Notes under the pieces: generated by a model
The model's input: the letters and a program-made list of their open reading frames with translations, nothing else
What the model was told of the DNA's origin: nothing
Database searches by the model: none
Assembly (NCBI RefSeq): GCF_003955715.1
Contig: NZ_CP034463.1
Coordinates: 3,410,001 to 3,474,000 of the forward strand
DNA from: Streptomyces aquilus
GTDB lineage: Bacteria; Actinomycetota; Actinomycetes; Streptomycetales; Streptomycetaceae
DNA: 64,000 nucleotides
Direction: 5' to 3'
Made by a program: the position numbers and the translations under genes
In this document: piece after piece, positions 8,908 through 17,644 of the stretch
Layout of the letters: every line of letters starts with the position of its first letter
Position numbering within the stretch: position 1 is the first letter of the stretch

Positions 8908-9534
8908 ATGGAAAACCTGCGCGAACGCAAGAAGCAGCGCACCCGTGAGGCCCTGCTGCGCGCCGCCCTCGAACTGTTCACCACGCGCGGGTACGAGCGC
9001 ACGACCGTCGACGACGTCGTCGCCGCCGTCGACGTCTCGCAGCGCACCTTCTTCCGCTACTTCGCCAACAAGGAGGAGGCCGCCCTCGCCGTGGTGGAGC
9101 TGGCGGTGGCGCACTTCGTCGAGGCGGTGCGCGCCCGGCCGCCGCACGAGGCGCCGATGGAGGTCCTGCGGCAGGCGGTCGTGGAGGGCTGGGACTCGCT
9201 CAACGACGTCATCGAGTCCGTCGTACCGGTCGAGCTGTACCTGCGGATGTACCAGGTCATCGAATCGACGCCGGTGCTGCTCGCGGCCCATCTGCGGCGT
9301 TCCATGGAGAGCGAGGAGGCGCTCGCGCGGATCATCGCCGAGCGCGAGGGGCTCGACGTGGCGGCGGACCCGCGGCCCCGGCTCGTGGTGGCCGTCTTCA
9401 GCGGCGTGATGCGGATGACCGAGCGGCAGTGGAGCACCGGTGCGGACTTCGGTCTGGACGCGATGCGGTCGCTCACGGTCTCATATCTCGAACAGGTGGG
9501 CCCGGCACTGGCGGGCGACTGGCGAACAAACTGA
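8908..9534 (+). CDS. TetR family transcriptional regulator
   Basis: 208 residues. The N-terminal helix-turn-helix (TREALLRAALELFTTRGYE, then VSQRTFFRYFANKEE) is typical of TetR, followed by an all-helical ligand domain with no clear subfamily. It most likely represses the divergent DHA2 exporter and itself through the CAATT repeats between them. TAACTG ends 7 nt before the ATG and no ribosome site is present, so the mRNA is probably leaderless. Confidence 0.92.
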   Translation: MENLRERKKQRTREALLRAALELFTTRGYERTTVDDVVAAVDVSQRTFFRYFANKEEAALAVVELAVAHFVEAVRARPPHEAPMEVLRQAVVEGWDSLNDVIESVVPVELYLRMYQVIESTPVLLAAHLRRSMESEEALARIIAEREGLDVAADPRPRLVVAVFSGVMRMTERQWSTGADFGLDAMRSLTVSYLEQVGPALAGDWRTN

Positions 9535-9616
9535 GGTCATCGTCACGGCGACCGAAACGTGATCCCTGTCACTCGGTTAACGCGAGACCGTCTCGTTCTC
9601 CTAGTGTGTCCTCCCA

Positions 9617-10834
9617 GTGACTTCCTTCGACACCTCTCCCCAACTGAACGTCTGGCGCGCACTGCTCGCGCTGGCCGTGGTGTTCGTGATGCTGGCGACC
9701 ACCGGGTGGACCGCGCTCAAGGGCGATCGGCCCACCACCCCGCTCCAGGCGTCGCTCAGCGCCTGGGAGCACGGTCGCATCGCAGGACACCACCTCCCCG
9801 ACCCGGACGCCTCCCCCGCCCGGCTCGCCGTCTTCTTCGCCTCGCTCACCGCTCAGCAGCGCGGCAAGCTCGCCCACCGCTACCCGCTCGCGGTCGGCAA
9901 CATGAACGGCGCCCCCGTCGAGCTGCGCTACCGCGCCAACCGCGTCGCGCTCGGCCAGGCCCGCAAGACCGAGCTGAAACGCATGCACGACAGCCGCCTG
10001 TCCCCGGACGGGCAACGCGACGCGGGCCGTCGTATGCACCGCTACGAGGCGCTGATGAGCGACGAGCGGCACATCCTCGCCTTCGACCCGGAGGGCTCGG
10101 GCCGGGTCGCCGAGGTCTTCGGCAGCCTGACCGAGGCGGAGCGGATCTCGGTCGTCGTCCCCGGCGTCGACACCGACCTGCTCACCTTCCAGCGCACCTA
10201 CCGCAAGTACTCGGCCCCGGTCGGCATGGCCAAGTCCCTGTACGCGGCCGAGAAGGCGGCGAGCCCCTCGGTCCGTACGGCGGTGATCGCCTGGGCCGAC
10301 TACACCGCGCCGGGCGGGATCGGCCTCGACTCGGCGACCGGCGTGCGGGCCGCCGAGGGGGCGGTCCGGCTGAACGCGCTGGTGCGCGCGCTGCCCGGCA
10401 GCGCCCCCGTCTCCCTGTTCTGCCACAGCTACGGCTCCGTGGTCTGCGGGGTCGCCGCGCGCGAACTTCCGGAGCGGGTGGCCGACATCGCGGTGGCCGG
10501 CAGTCCGGGGATGCGGGTCGAGAAGGCCTCCCATCTGCACACCTCGGCGCAGGTGTGGGCGATGCGGGACGCGGACGACTGGATCCAGGACGTGCCGTAC
10601 CTGGAGCTCGGTGGTCTGGGTCATGGAGCCGATCCGGTGTCCTCCGCGTTCGGGGCCCGGGTGCTGTCGGCGGCGGACGCGAAGGGGCACAGCGGCTATT
10701 TCGAGCCGGGTACCGAGAGCCTGCTGAACTTCGCCGAGATCGGCGTCGGCGCATACCGCTCGGTGCACTGCTCCGACAACGACAAGGCGTGCCGGGCCGG
10801 TTTGTCCGGCGCCACGACGGACGGACGCGCGTAG
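9617..10834 (+). CDS. Alpha/beta hydrolase, DUF1023 type, membrane-anchored
   Basis: 405 residues. An N-terminal hydrophobic segment (residues 13-33) acts as signal or anchor, and a long charged spacer follows. The C-terminal half has the alpha/beta-hydrolase nucleophile elbow CHSYGSVV and a late histidine region (GHSGYF). DUF1023 hydrolases are common in streptomycetes, with unknown substrates. The GTG start lacks a ribosome site, but TAGTGT lies 9 nt upstream, which favours a leaderless transcript. It stands alone between the TetR and DUF4429 genes. Confidence 0.82.
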   Translation: MTSFDTSPQLNVWRALLALAVVFVMLATTGWTALKGDRPTTPLQASLSAWEHGRIAGHHLPDPDASPARLAVFFASLTAQQRGKLAHRYPLAVGNMNGAPVELRYRANRVALGQARKTELKRMHDSRLSPDGQRDAGRRMHRYEALMSDERHILAFDPEGSGRVAEVFGSLTEAERISVVVPGVDTDLLTFQRTYRKYSAPVGMAKSLYAAEKAASPSVRTAVIAWADYTAPGGIGLDSATGVRAAEGAVRLNALVRALPGSAPVSLFCHSYGSVVCGVAARELPERVADIAVAGSPGMRVEKASHLHTSAQVWAMRDADDWIQDVPYLELGGLGHGADPVSSAFGARVLSAADAKGHSGYFEPGTESLLNFAEIGVGAYRSVHCSDNDKACRAGLSGATTDGRA

Positions 10835-10879
10835 AGGCGCAGGAATTGCGGTCTGCGCAGGGAGGCGACGGAGGAGCTC

Positions 10880-11749
10880 GTGCCGCATACGATGAGCCGC
10901 ATGGGTGACGTACTGGCCGGATTTCATGCCGCCTGGGAGTTCGAGTCCGACTCTGTGCTCATCCGTTACGAACGAGGCATTCGAACACCCAAGCTGTTCC
11001 AGTCCCTGGGCGAGCGCCGGATTCCGCTGCGGGCGCTGTCCGGGGTGACCCTCACCCCGGGCAAGCGCGGCACGGTCGTCCTGCGCGCCGAGCCCAGGCC
11101 GGGCGCCGACCCTCTCATGGAGGCGGCGGCCGGGCAGCTGAAGGAAGGGTGCGACCCGTACCGGCTGGTGCTGCCGGCCGAGCGGGAGACCCTCGCCGAG
11201 TACTACGCCGACGAGCTGCGGGCACAACTGACGCCGGGCGACGAGCCGGTGGAACGCTTCCTCGTGCCGGCGCCCGAGGTGCCGTTGTCCTTCAAGGCGT
11301 ACGACGGGAAGGCGTCCTTCGACGGGAAGACCGTGTTCTTCCGGTGGTTCTGGACGGGGGCGTCGTCGGCGAAGTGGAAGGCGGGCGACCAGAGTTTCGC
11401 CGTGTCCCAGCTGAGCGGGGTGGAGTGGCGGTCGCCGGAGGTGTTCGAGGGGCATCTACGGCTGCTGCGCAGTGACGTGGCGTCGCCCGCGCAGGCCGAT
11501 CAGGATCCGGCGGCGGTGGTGTTCGGGCTGGGGTACGGGCCGGTCCATGAGTCGTTGCCGTTCGCCGCGGCGGTGTTGGCGGCGGTTCGGGAGCGCGGGG
11601 CCGTGGCGGCGGTGCCGGCCGCCGCGCCGAGGCGCGATCCGGCCGACATCGCTGAGCGGATTCGCCATCTGGGAGAGCTGCATCAGGCTGGGTTGGTGAC
11701 TGATGAGGAGTTCTCCATGAAGAAGGCGGAGTTGTTGGCTGAGTTGTGA
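10880..11749 (+). CDS. DUF4429 protein with C-terminal SHOCT domain
   Basis: 289 residues. Two related beta-rich halves (around residues 10-110 and 130-240) match DUF4429, and the last 35 residues (IAERIRHLGELHQAGLVTDEEFSMKKAELLAEL in overall pattern) form a SHOCT helix hairpin often used for oligomerisation. Function is unknown. The GTG at 10880 has GGAGGAG at ideal spacing; in-frame ATGs at 10892 and 10901 are alternatives, and the conserved family sequence seems to begin at the latter (MGDVLAGFH). Confidence 0.85.
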   Translation: MPHTMSRMGDVLAGFHAAWEFESDSVLIRYERGIRTPKLFQSLGERRIPLRALSGVTLTPGKRGTVVLRAEPRPGADPLMEAAAGQLKEGCDPYRLVLPAERETLAEYYADELRAQLTPGDEPVERFLVPAPEVPLSFKAYDGKASFDGKTVFFRWFWTGASSAKWKAGDQSFAVSQLSGVEWRSPEVFEGHLRLLRSDVASPAQADQDPAAVVFGLGYGPVHESLPFAAAVLAAVRERGAVAAVPAAAPRRDPADIAERIRHLGELHQAGLVTDEEFSMKKAELLAEL

Positions 11750-11775
11750 GGCAGTTCGTCGGGTGCGGGTGGTTC

Positions 11776-11812
11776 GTGGCTGGTCGCGCAGTTCCCCGCG
11801 CCCCTAAAAGCC
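11776..11812. repeat. Streptomyces intergenic repeat element, single arm
   Basis: The stretch GTTCCCCGCGCCCCTAAAAG and its flanks match, from memory, a sequence found many times between genes in Streptomyces genomes, often as half of a hairpin. Here only one arm is present, between convergent genes. Its role is unknown. Confidence 0.5.
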
Positions 11813-11814
11813 TT

Positions 11815-12831
11815 TCACTCACGTCCGGCGGAAGTGAACGCCATATCGGCGTAGCGGTCGCCCGCCACCTTCCCCGCGATCGGCTCCAGCAACGCCAGTT
11901 CCGCCTCCGTCAGTTCGATGCCCACCGCCCCCACGTTCTCCTCCACCCGGCTCGCCTTCCGGGTGCCCGGGATCGGGATCACCGGCAGGTCGTGCACCTG
12001 TGCCTGCTGGTGGACCCAGGCCAGTGCCACCTGGCCCAAGGACACCCCGTGGGTCTCGGCCACCGTGCGGATCGGTTCCAGGAGGGCCACGTTCGACGCC
12101 GCGTTCTCGCCCGTGAAGCGGGGCTGCTGGCGGCGGAAGTCGCCGGCGGTGAGGTCCTTGTCGGCGTTGGCGAAGGAGCCGGTGAGGAAGCCGCGGCCGA
12201 GCGGGGAGTAGGGGACCAGGGTGACGCCGAGGTCGCGGGCGGTCGGGACCACGCCGGACTCGATGTCGCGGCTGAACAGGGACCACTCCGACTGCACGGC
12301 GGCGATGGGGTGGACGCCCTGGGCCGCCCGCAGCTCGGTGCCGGTGACCTCGCTCAGGCCCAGGTGCTTGACCTTGCCCTCGCGGACCAGTTCGGCCATG
12401 ACGCCGACGGTCTCCTCGATCGGCACGTTCACATCGCGCCGGTGCATGTAGTAGAGGTCGATGACGTCGACGTCGAGGCGCTTGAGGCTGGCCTCGACGG
12501 CCTGGCGGATGTAGGGCGGGTCGTTGCGGATGATGCGCCGGGTCGGGTCGTCCGGCGGGACCGTCAGAGCGAACTTGGTGGCGATCACCAGCTCGTCGCG
12601 GTGGGCCTTGAAGAACGGGGAGAGGAACTTCTCGTTCTCCCCGGCGCCGTAGGCGTCCGCCGTGTCGTAGAGGGTGACGCCGAGTTCCAGGGCGCGTTCC
12701 AGGGTGGCGCGCGACTCGCCCGCGTCGGCGGGGCCGTAGGCGAAGCTCATGCCCATGCAGCCCAGGCCCTGAACTCCCACCTCGGGGCCGTCGGCGCCCA
12801 GTCGTGCGGTGGGGATCGTGCGGTCGGTCAT
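11815..12831 (-). CDS. Aldo/keto reductase
   Basis: 338 residues forming an NADPH-dependent (beta/alpha)8 reductase. The catalytic tetrad is visible as the Asp and Tyr in YDTADAYG, the Lys in ATKFAL and the His in YYMHRRD; the C-terminal IPIPGTRKASRVEENVGA segment binds the cofactor phosphate. It resembles the AKR13-type cytosolic reductases that detoxify aldehydes and ketones. Its ATG overlaps the stop of the upstream merR gene (ATGA), so the two are translationally coupled and share the MerR-type promoter. The likely signal is an electrophile or aldehyde. Confidence 0.92.
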   Translation of the reverse strand: MTDRTIPTARLGADGPEVGVQGLGCMGMSFAYGPADAGESRATLERALELGVTLYDTADAYGAGENEKFLSPFFKAHRDELVIATKFALTVPPDDPTRRIIRNDPPYIRQAVEASLKRLDVDVIDLYYMHRRDVNVPIEETVGVMAELVREGKVKHLGLSEVTGTELRAAQGVHPIAAVQSEWSLFSRDIESGVVPTARDLGVTLVPYSPLGRGFLTGSFANADKDLTAGDFRRQQPRFTGENAASNVALLEPIRTVAETHGVSLGQVALAWVHQQAQVHDLPVIPIPGTRKASRVEENVGAVGIELTEAELALLEPIAGKVAGDRYADMAFTSAGRE

Positions 12832-13298
12832 CCGGCTTTCTCCGTTTCGTAGGCGCGACCGGCATCGGCGTAGAAGCTGATCTTCCGGTCGAGAACGGCG
12901 AGGGTGTCCTGGAGCTCCGCGATCCGGGACAGCACGTCCCGGCGGGTCGTCTCCAGAAGCTCGTACCGTTCGCTGAATGTGTGGTCGCCCTCGCGCACCA
13001 GTTCCGCGTACCGCACCATGTCGGCGACCGGCATGCCGGTGAGCCGGAGCTTGCCGACGAGGTCGAGCCAGTCCAGGTCGCGGTTGCTGTACCGGCGCTG
13101 GCCGGTGTGCGAGCGGTCGATGTGCGGCATCAGGCCGATGCGCTCGTACCAGCGCAGGGTGTGCGCGGACAGTCCGGTAAAGGCGACGACTTCGCTGATC
13201 GTGTAGCTGTCCTGGCCCTCGGGGCGCCGATGCGGGTGCGGCGGGGCGGCACAGCTGTCGGTCCTGGTACCCGTGGTCGTGGTCTCCATCACCGTCAT
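12828..13298 (-). CDS. MerR family transcriptional regulator
   Basis: 156 residues. After about 30 polar residues comes the MerR winged helix (YTISEVVAFTGLSAHTLRWYERIGLMP), then a helical dimerisation arm, ending without a metal-binding cysteine cluster. Only one Cys is present, in the N-terminal tail, so a metal sensor is unlikely; an electrophile or small-molecule sensor fits better with the co-transcribed aldo/keto reductase. The ATG at 13298 was chosen because the promoter's -10 ends 7 nt before it, implying a leaderless mRNA. A second ATG three codons on is possible. Confidence 0.88.
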   Translation of the reverse strand: MTVMETTTTGTRTDSCAAPPHPHRRPEGQDSYTISEVVAFTGLSAHTLRWYERIGLMPHIDRSHTGQRRYSNRDLDWLDLVGKLRLTGMPVADMVRYAELVREGDHTFSERYELLETTRRDVLSRIAELQDTLAVLDRKISFYADAGRAYETEKAG

Positions 13299-13305
13299 GA
13301 CCCCC

Positions 13306-13336
13306 ACGCTAAAACCTTGGAGTGCACTCCAAGCAA
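13306..13336 (-). promoter_or_regulatory. MerR-type promoter with 19-bp spacer and 18-bp palindrome
   Basis: On this strand -35 TTGCTT and -10 TAGCGT are separated by 19 bp, which is longer than normal and characteristic of promoters that MerR proteins untwist. The spacer is filled by the perfect palindrome CTTGGAGTGCACTCCAAG (13316-13333). Its TGGAGT/ACTCCA arms resemble operators known for ZntR and related regulators. Confidence 0.8.
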
Positions 13337-13394
13337 GCGGAACAGGTAAGAAATCCGCAGGACGGGACGGGGCGCGCTGACTAGCGTGCGGGAC

Positions 13395-13865
13395 ATGAGT
13401 CTCGTACGACGTGCTGAGCCCGAGGATGCCGCGGAAGTGCTGCGGCTGCGCCAGGTGATGATCGACTCGATGGCCGGTGCCGACCCGTCCACAGCGTGGC
13501 ACACGGAGTCGCTGCCGGTCCTGCGGGCCCGGCTGGCGGAGCCGGACGGGGACTTCGCCGCCTTCGTCGTCGACCACCCCGAGCGGTCCGGAGCCCTGGC
13601 GGCGCTGGTGTGCGGGACGGTCGACTACCGGATCGGCAAGGCCGGGAACCCGCACGGTGTCGTCGGCTTCGTCTTCAGCGTCGCCACCGACCCCGACGCC
13701 CGGCGGCGGGGATACGCGCGTGCCGGCATGACCGCGCTGCTGGACTGGTTCCGTGAGCGCGGTGTCCGCCGCGTCCAGCTCACCGCGTCGACCGAGGCCA
13801 GGACGCTGTACGACTCCCTCGGCTTCCTGCCCAAGCCGGACCCCTTGCTGGAGCTGGCGCTGTGA
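13395..13865 (+). CDS. GNAT family N-acetyltransferase
   Basis: 156 residues with the GNAT fold. The acetyl-CoA loop is visible as VATDPDARRRGYARAGM (the Q/R-x-x-G-x-A pattern), followed by the helix and the LYDSLGFLPK strand that closes the domain. The acceptor substrate is unknown. ATG 13395 was preferred to an upstream in-frame GTG because TAGCGT lies 7 nt before it, a leaderless arrangement. It is divergent from the merR operon; the gap of 96 bp contains the MerR operator. Confidence 0.88.
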   Translation: MSLVRRAEPEDAAEVLRLRQVMIDSMAGADPSTAWHTESLPVLRARLAEPDGDFAAFVVDHPERSGALAALVCGTVDYRIGKAGNPHGVVGFVFSVATDPDARRRGYARAGMTALLDWFRERGVRRVQLTASTEARTLYDSLGFLPKPDPLLELAL

Positions 13866-13883
13866 GCGCTTAGGCTCGACGGC

Positions 13884-14708
13884 ATGTCGTTGAAGAGCCT
13901 CGCGCTGATCGAGAACTGGCCGGTTCCCACCGCCGCGGCGGGTGTCGTACAGGCTGACGGTACGGTCCTCGGCACCCACGGGCCCGTCGACCGGCGTTTC
14001 CCGCTGGCCTCGGTCACCAAGCCGCTCGCGGCGTACGCGGCGCTCGTCGCGTACGAGGAGGGCGCGATCGAGCTCGACGAGCCGGCGGGGCCCGCCGGGT
14101 CGACGGTCCGGCATCTGCTCGCCCACACCTCGGGGCTGGCCTTCGACGAGCACAGGGTGACCGCGCCTCCCGGTGAGCGCCGGCTGTACTCCAACGCCGG
14201 GTTCGAGCAGCTCGGCGACCACATCGCGAAGGCGACGGACATCCCCTTCGCCGAGTATCTGCGCCAGGCGGTCCTGGAGCCGCTGGGCATGGCGTCGACC
14301 TCGCTGGAGGGCTCGCCGGCCAAGGACGGTGTGTCGACGGTCGGGGATCTCGCCCGGTTCGCCGCCGAGGTCCAGGCACCGCGCCTTCTCGACCCCCGCA
14401 CGGTCGCCGACGCGATGACCGTCCAGTACCCGGGCACCAAGGGTGTTCTGCCGGGCTACGGCCACCAGAACCCCAACGACTGGGGCCTCGGCTTCGAGAT
14501 CCGCGACGCCAAGTCCCCCCACTGGACGGGCTCTTCGTCCTCGCCGCGCACCTTCGGGCACTTCGGTCAGTCCGGTACGTTCCTGTGGGTCGACCCGGGC
14601 GCGGGGGCGGCCTGCGTGGCGCTGACGGACCGGGCGTTCGGGCCGTGGGCGGTGGAGGCGTGGCCGCCGTTCACGGACGCGGTGCTGGCCGAACTCCGCG
14701 GCCGCTAG
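13884..14708 (+). CDS. Serine hydrolase, beta-lactamase/class C fold
   Basis: 274 residues without a signal peptide, so cytoplasmic. The three signature elements are present: SVTK (S-x-x-K), YSN (Y-x-N) and HFGQSG (the H-x-G motif). Such proteins are esterases, peptidases or amidases more often than true beta-lactamases. TAGGCT ends 7 nt before the ATG, so translation may be leaderless despite the GNAT gene only 18 bp upstream. Its stop overlaps the stop of the convergent pirin gene by 4 bp. Confidence 0.88.
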   Translation: MSLKSLALIENWPVPTAAAGVVQADGTVLGTHGPVDRRFPLASVTKPLAAYAALVAYEEGAIELDEPAGPAGSTVRHLLAHTSGLAFDEHRVTAPPGERRLYSNAGFEQLGDHIAKATDIPFAEYLRQAVLEPLGMASTSLEGSPAKDGVSTVGDLARFAAEVQAPRLLDPRTVADAMTVQYPGTKGVLPGYGHQNPNDWGLGFEIRDAKSPHWTGSSSSPRTFGHFGQSGTFLWVDPGAGAACVALTDRAFGPWAVEAWPPFTDAVLAELRGR

Positions 14709-15355
14709 GCCATCTCCCACAGCAGCAGCTCGGCCCGCGTCACCGCCACGGCGTCCACGTCCTCGGCGTCGGTGATGCGTGCCGCGTCGCCGGGCCCCAA
14801 CTCGTCTCCGCCCAGCCGGACTTCACCGCGTACGACATGGACGTACACGTACGCCCCGTCCGGCACCGCGGTCCGCTCCCCCGCCGCGAGGCGCCGTACG
14901 TGGAGCATCGCGGCCGCCTCCGGGACGGCGTACGGGGTGGAGTCGGCGATGCCGCGGACGATCTCGTAGGCGGGGTCACCGCCCGGCTCCCGCGGGGCCA
15001 GCCACATCTGGAGGAAGGTCAGGGGCCGGTCCCCGTCGTTGCGCTCCACGTGCCGGACGCCGCCGGCGGAACTCAGCCGCTGCACGTCCCCGGCGCGGAC
15101 CCGCGTCTCGTGCCCCGCCGAGTCGCGATGTGTGAGCTCGCCCTGCACCACCCACGTCACGATCTCGGTGTGGCTGTGCGGATGCTCGTCGAAGCCCGCG
15201 CCGGGGGCGAGCCGCTCCTCGTTGCAGGCGATCATCGCGCCGAAGCGGAGGTTGTCGGGGTCGTAGTGGGAGCCGAAGGAGAAGGCGTGACGGGAGTCGA
15301 TCCCGGCCGCCGGGTCGCCCCCCGGGAAACGCTCACCAGCACGTCGCACATCCAT
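14705..15355 (-). CDS. Pirin family protein
   Basis: 216 residues with a double cupin architecture. The N-terminal cupin keeps the metal ligands in DEHPHSHTEIVTWVVQGE, and RLSSAGGVRHVERN supplies the second motif. Pirins bind Fe2+; some show quercetinase activity or act as redox cofactors of regulators, and the role here is unknown. The start was placed at ATG 15355, where GGTGGGG precedes. It ends convergently on the serine hydrolase gene, sharing the palindromic CTAG of both stop codons. Confidence 0.87.
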   Translation of the reverse strand: MDVRRAGERFPGGDPAAGIDSRHAFSFGSHYDPDNLRFGAMIACNEERLAPGAGFDEHPHSHTEIVTWVVQGELTHRDSAGHETRVRAGDVQRLSSAGGVRHVERNDGDRPLTFLQMWLAPREPGGDPAYEIVRGIADSTPYAVPEAAAMLHVRRLAAGERTAVPDGAYVYVHVVRGEVRLGGDELGPGDAARITDAEDVDAVAVTRAELLLWEMA

Positions 15356-15417
15356 CACGAGCCCCACCGTAGACCCCGCCAGCGCATGCTCCCGTCCGGA
15401 TAAGGCAGTCTTGTCCC

Positions 15418-16623
15418 GTGCCCGAACCCGAAACCGGCAACACCGCAGCCGCCGCATCCGTCGTCCATCCGCACTCCGCGACCCTGAAGAGGCTGGAGAA
15501 GTCGTCCGGGTCCCTCGCCGCGCAGGCCATCGCGCGCATGGACGAGACACTGCCGTGGTACCGGGCCATGCCCCCGGAGAACCGTTCCTGGATCGGGCTG
15601 GTCGCGCAGGCCGGTATCGCCGCCTTCACCGAGTGGTTCCGGCATCCCGACGCTCCGCAGGCCATCTCCACCGACGTCTTCGGCACCGCTCCCCGCGAGC
15701 TGACCCGGGCCATCACCCTGCGGCAGACCGTCGAGATGGTGCGCACCACCATCGAGGTCATGGAGAGCGCCATCGACGAGGTGGCGGCTCCCGGTGACGA
15801 GTCCATCCTGCGCGAGGCCCTGCTCGTGTACGCCCGCGAGATCGCCTTCGCCACCGCCCAGGTCTACGCCCAGGCCGCGGAGGCACGGGGTGCCTGGGAC
15901 GCCCGTCTCGAGTCGCTGGTCGTCAACGCCGTGCTGAGCGGCGAGGCCGACGAAGGGGCGGTCAGCCGGGCCGCCGCTCTCGGATGGAACGCTCCCGAAC
16001 ATGTCTGTGTCGTCCTCGGCACCGCCCCCGACGGGGACTCCGAGCTGACCGTCGAGGCCATCCGGCGGGCCGCCCGGCACGCCAAGCTCCAGGTGCTCAC
16101 CGGGGTGCTCGGCGACCGGCTCGTCGTCATCGCCGGCGGCAGCGACAATCCGCTCGCGGTCGCCAAGTCGCTGATCGGGCCTTATGCGGCGGGACCTGTG
16201 GTCGCCGGGCCCGTGGTGCCCGATCTGCTGGCCGCGACCCGGTCCGCGCAGGCCGCCGCGGCCGGTCTGAAGGCATGTTCCGCCTGGCAGGACGCCCCGC
16301 GCCCGGTACTGGCCGACGATCTGCTGCCGGAGCGCGCGATCGCCGGTGACCCCAGCGCCCGCGAGCAACTGGTGGAGGAGATCTACAGACCGCTGGAGCA
16401 GGCCGGCTCGGCACTGCTGGAGACGCTCTCCGTCTATCTCGAACAGGCGAGCAGTCTCGAAGGCGCGGCCCGGATGCTCTTCGTCCATCCCAACACCGTG
16501 CGCTACCGGCTTCGACGTGTGACTGACGTCACCGGCTGGTCACCCTCGGATGTACGCTCGGCATTCACGTTGCGGATCGCGCTGATCCTGGGGCGTCTGG
16601 TCGACGGGGATCTCCAGCTCTAG
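15418..16623 (+). CDS. fasR: FasR, PucR-type activator of fatty acid synthesis
   Basis: 401 residues. The C-terminal PucR/CdaR helix-turn-helix is clear (LEGAARMLFVHPNTVRYRLRRV in overall pattern), preceded by a GGDEF-like middle domain. In Streptomyces coelicolor the protein encoded at this position, FasR, activates the adjacent fabDHPF operon, and the same order is seen here, so the assignment rests on both domain type and context. The GTG start has no obvious ribosome site. Absence of a DNA site model prevents naming its operator, but the 90-bp gap before fabD is the likely target. Confidence 0.93.
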   Translation: MPEPETGNTAAAASVVHPHSATLKRLEKSSGSLAAQAIARMDETLPWYRAMPPENRSWIGLVAQAGIAAFTEWFRHPDAPQAISTDVFGTAPRELTRAITLRQTVEMVRTTIEVMESAIDEVAAPGDESILREALLVYAREIAFATAQVYAQAAEARGAWDARLESLVVNAVLSGEADEGAVSRAAALGWNAPEHVCVVLGTAPDGDSELTVEAIRRAARHAKLQVLTGVLGDRLVVIAGGSDNPLAVAKSLIGPYAAGPVVAGPVVPDLLAATRSAQAAAAGLKACSAWQDAPRPVLADDLLPERAIAGDPSAREQLVEEIYRPLEQAGSALLETLSVYLEQASSLEGAARMLFVHPNTVRYRLRRVTDVTGWSPSDVRSAFTLRIALILGRLVDGDLQL

Positions 16624-16712
16624 GCTTTTGTCGGGGGCCCACAAAACCCCCCCGTGTTCTTCGTCCCTGTCCCCACGGGCGGCCGTGGCCGTCCACAAGA
16701 GAGAGTGTGAGA

Positions 16713-17627
16713 GTGCTCGTACTCGTCGCTCCCGGCCAGGGCGCCCAGACGCCCGGCTTCCTGACTCCTTGGCTCGAACTCCCCGGTGCCGCCGACCGCG
16801 TCGCCGCGTGGTCGGACGCCATCGGGCTGGACCTTGCCCACTACGGCACACAGGCCGACGCGGACGCCATCCGTGACACCGCGGTGGCGCAGCCGCTGCT
16901 GGTCGCCGCCGGGATCCTGTCGGCGGCGGCACTCGGTGCCGTCACGCCCGGCGCGGTCGCGGGCCACTCCGTCGGTGAGTTCACCGCCGCCGCCCTCGCC
17001 GGTGTCCTCGACGACACCGCCGCCCTCACCCTCGTGCGCAAGCGCGGTCTGGCGATGGCCGAGGCCGCCGCGATCACCGAGACCGGGATGTCGGCGCTGC
17101 TCGGCGGCGACCCCGAGACCTCCGTGGCGCACCTGGAGAAGCTCGGTCTGACCCCGGCGAATGTGAACGGCGCGGGCCAGATCGTGGCCGCCGGCACGCT
17201 GGAGCAGCTCGCCGCGCTGAACGAGGACAAGCCCGAGGGTGTCCGCAAGGTCATCGCGCTGAAGGTGGCCGGCGCCTTCCACACGCACCACATGGCGCCC
17301 GCGGTCGACGCGCTGGCGAAGGCCGCCGAGGCCGTCACGCCCACCGACCCGACGCTCCCCTACGTCTCCAACAAGGACGGACGGACCGTCGCCACCGGCG
17401 CCGAGGTGCTGGAGCGGCTGGTCGGCCAGGTGGCCAACCCGGTCCGCTGGGACCTGTGCATGGAGACGTTCAAGGAGCTCGGCGTCACCGCGCTCGTCGA
17501 GGTGTGCCCGGGCGGCACCCTCACCGGGCTCGCCAAGCGTGCCCTGCCGGGTGTGAAGACCCTGGCGCTCAAGACCCCCGACGACCTCGACGCCGCTCGC
17601 GAGCTCATCGCCGAGCAGAGCGCCTGA
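16713..17627 (+). CDS. fabD: Malonyl-CoA:ACP transacylase
   Basis: A 304-residue enzyme that moves malonyl groups from CoA to acyl carrier protein to supply fatty acid synthase II. The nucleophile elbow GHSVGE places the active Ser near residue 86, and the partner His is in AFHTHHM. An N-terminal GQGAQ motif is present (APGQGAQTPG). GTG 16713 was preferred to the in-frame GTG at 16707, because AGAGAG is 7 nt from the former but abuts the latter, and the usual FabD start is MLVLVAPG. It is the first gene of the fabD-fabH-acpP-fabF operon. Confidence 0.96.
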   Translation: MLVLVAPGQGAQTPGFLTPWLELPGAADRVAAWSDAIGLDLAHYGTQADADAIRDTAVAQPLLVAAGILSAAALGAVTPGAVAGHSVGEFTAAALAGVLDDTAALTLVRKRGLAMAEAAAITETGMSALLGGDPETSVAHLEKLGLTPANVNGAGQIVAAGTLEQLAALNEDKPEGVRKVIALKVAGAFHTHHMAPAVDALAKAAEAVTPTDPTLPYVSNKDGRTVATGAEVLERLVGQVANPVRWDLCMETFKELGVTALVEVCPGGTLTGLAKRALPGVKTLALKTPDDLDAARELIAEQSA

Positions 17628-17644
17628 AAAGGAGCCAACGAGCA

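Noticed and set aside
12828..14720. A 630-codon minus-strand frame joined to the MerR gene
   Set aside because: Only the last 156 codons are real (MerR); the rest is antisense to the GNAT and serine hydrolase genes and would bypass the MerR promoter.
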